From Bryobacteraceae bacterium (lineage in GTDB: Bacteria > Acidobacteriota > Terriglobia > Bryobacterales > Bryobacteraceae): 64,000 nt of DNA. Positions 63,000 through 64,000 of the stretch are shown here, one piece after another; the stretch's first letter is position 1; each line of letters begins with the position of its first letter. Both the position numbers and the translations under genes were made by a program. The DNA lies in assembly GCA_947458745.1 (NCBI GenBank), contig CANGYQ010000005.1, forward strand, positions 124,001 to 188,000, in the 5' to 3' direction. Under the pieces are notes generated by a model that did no database searches, was not told where the DNA came from, and saw only the letters and a list, made by a program, of their open reading frames with translations.

Positions 63000-64000
63000 C
63001 TAGGCCACCAGCTGGCGATGGAAGTTTAAAAACGAATCCGCGCCTTCGCTGCCCATATAGCGTTCCAGCATCGTGCGGTCCGTCTGGGCCAGATCGACGA
63101 CGATCAGGCCATCCAGGCAGCGTGAGAACTTGGGGTCCACGTTAAAGGCCGCCAAGCGGCCGCCCAGCTTCAGATACTGCCGCAGCAGGACGGGGACGCC
63201 TTTGCCGTCGCGCTCAATGTCCGCAATGATGGCTGAGAGTTCTTCCAGGTCCACGCTCCAGTCCAGCTTCGGCCCAAAGGGCCAAGTGCGGAACGGCTGC
63301 CGGGCCTTCACCAGGCGGCTGAGGCGCGGGTCCGATTGGCGCGTGCGCAGATAATCCACCATGAACTGGCGGGACACGGGCGAATAGTCGTTCGAGATAC
63401 TGACGGGCCCAAACAGCATCCGGTAATGCGGGTTCCGGACGATGAACTGGCCGATGCCCTTCCACAGCACCAGCAGCGAGGCAAAGCTCTTCTGGTATTC
63501 CGGGCGGACAAAGCTGCGGCCCAGTTCGATGGCGGGCTCCACTTCACGCAGAAAGTCGCGGTGGTAGTTGAAGAGGGTGGACGTGTAGAGTCCACGGACG
63601 CCGTGGCCTAGCAGGATCTCGTCGGTCAAGCCCAACCGGTAGGCACCGATCACTTCCTGGTTCTTGCGGCTCCAGCTGAACAGGTGCCGGTAGTGGCCGT
63701 CGAATTCATCCAGATCCTTGTCGCTGCCGGTCCCTTCGCCGACCGCGCGAAAAGCAGCCTCCCGCAGCAGGCCAATCTCATCCAGCAGCCGCGGAATCTG
63801 CCGGGCCGTCGCGACGTAGACCTGCTGGTCCCCTGACTGCGCCAGGAACTGCGCGGAGGGCAGCGCCGCCACTTCACCCTCCACCGAGGCCGGGCGCGCG
63901 CGGCTGATCATGGCCGGGGCCACGGGCTGCGGCTTGGCGGGCATGCCTTCACGGCGGTGCTCCAGCAGGTAGGTCCGCCAGCGGAGATAACGCGTCAGCG
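63000..64000 (-). CDS. GNAT-type acyltransferase, probably the C-terminal part of a PlsC-GNAT fusion (partial)
   Basis: The frame is open to the window edge; about 333 codons are inside. The visible ~315 residues resemble the GNAT/hemolysin-like acyltransferase domain (Acetyltransf_5): EVIGAYRLGLTDEILLGHGV, FVRPEYQKSFASLLVLWKGI, and VSISNDYSPVSRQFMVDYLR. The segment LTRYLRWRTYLLEHRREG at the edge recalls the end of lysophospholipid acyltransferases. The full protein may thus be a PlsC-GNAT fusion for ornithine- or lipid-type acyl transfer. Confidence 0.7.
   Translation of the reverse strand, partial: LTRYLRWRTYLLEHRREGMPAKPQPVAPAMISRARPASVEGEVAALPSAQFLAQSGDQQVYVATARQIPRLLDEIGLLREAAFRAVGEGTGSDKDLDEFDGHYRHLFSWSRKNQEVIGAYRLGLTDEILLGHGVRGLYTSTLFNYHRDFLREVEPAIELGRSFVRPEYQKSFASLLVLWKGIGQFIVRNPHYRMLFGPVSISNDYSPVSRQFMVDYLRTRQSDPRLSRLVKARQPFRTWPFGPKLDWSVDLEELSAIIADIERDGKGVPVLLRQYLKLGGRLAAFNVDPKFSRCLDGLIVVDLAQTDRTMLERYMGSEGADSFLNFHRQLVA

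Overview
The window is a GC-rich (low-to-mid 60s % by eye) chromosomal segment of a flagellated, Gram-negative, heterotrophic bacterium. It is most likely an Acidobacteriota of the Solibacter/Bryobacter type (Bryobacterales). The case rests on a secreted protein ending in the 'Solibacter C-terminal' type domain (11915-13282), a hopanoid gene (hpnH), many Tat-exported enzymes with RRHF-type signals, and the mixture of gene families. No rRNA, tRNA, CRISPR array, integrase or transposase was found.

Region 1 (1-10463, all +) is a flagellar operon: end of a fliK-like gene, a minimal flgD, flgE, a one-domain fliN, fliO-fliP-fliQ-fliR, flhB, flhA, flhF, a FliA-type sigma factor, a FliY-like two-domain switch protein and a small membrane-anchored protein. 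Many junctions overlap, so translation is probably coupled.

Region 2 (10510-26344) is mixed metabolism and surface: a sorbosone-dehydrogenase-like beta-propeller, a CxxCH-containing secreted protein, proline catabolism (pruA), a YtxH-like protein, comEC, an unrecognised three-gene unit (MFS carrier, ferredoxin-like protein with an insertion, and a Cys-rich partner; 18484-21303), a doubly frameshifted serine hydrolase, then a minus-strand run encoding an aldo/keto reductase, a Cys-containing secreted protein, a dihaem cytochrome c peroxidase and an orphan sugar-binding lipoprotein.

Region 3 (26554-40978) holds a gamma-glutamyltransferase followed by the most striking gene of the window: an AhpD-like protein (28248-28778) whose second active-site cysteine is replaced by an in-frame TGA. 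A perfect 9-bp hairpin with a GGT loop lies at the right distance downstream, as expected for a selenoprotein with a bacterial SECIS. Then follow an esterase, hicBA, a class III aminotransferase, a small Cys-rich protein, serA, a parDE-type pair, a lower-GC superfamily 1 helicase, argG, a DUF1810 gene and a nitrilase-family hydrolase.

Region 4 (41108-50046) has a cobalamin riboswitch controlling btuF-btuD-btuC, hpnH with an extra C-terminal domain, a TetR regulator, a YdcH-like protein, rimI, a nonsense-interrupted antitoxin, an MFS carrier and a large secreted coiled-coil protein.

Region 5 (50113-64000) is core physiology: XRE-cupin regulator and ECF sigma factor (divergent), phoH-ybeY-corC-era (ribosome maturation/GTPase cluster), a BON protein, the c-di-AMP/cell-wall cluster cdaA-cdaR-glmM, a methyltransferase, an aquaglyceroporin, a Tat-exported amidohydrolase, a DHH-family phosphoesterase and the 3' part of a GNAT (probably PlsC-GNAT) protein. 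REP/BIME-like palindromes with a shared core sit at the ends of transcription units.
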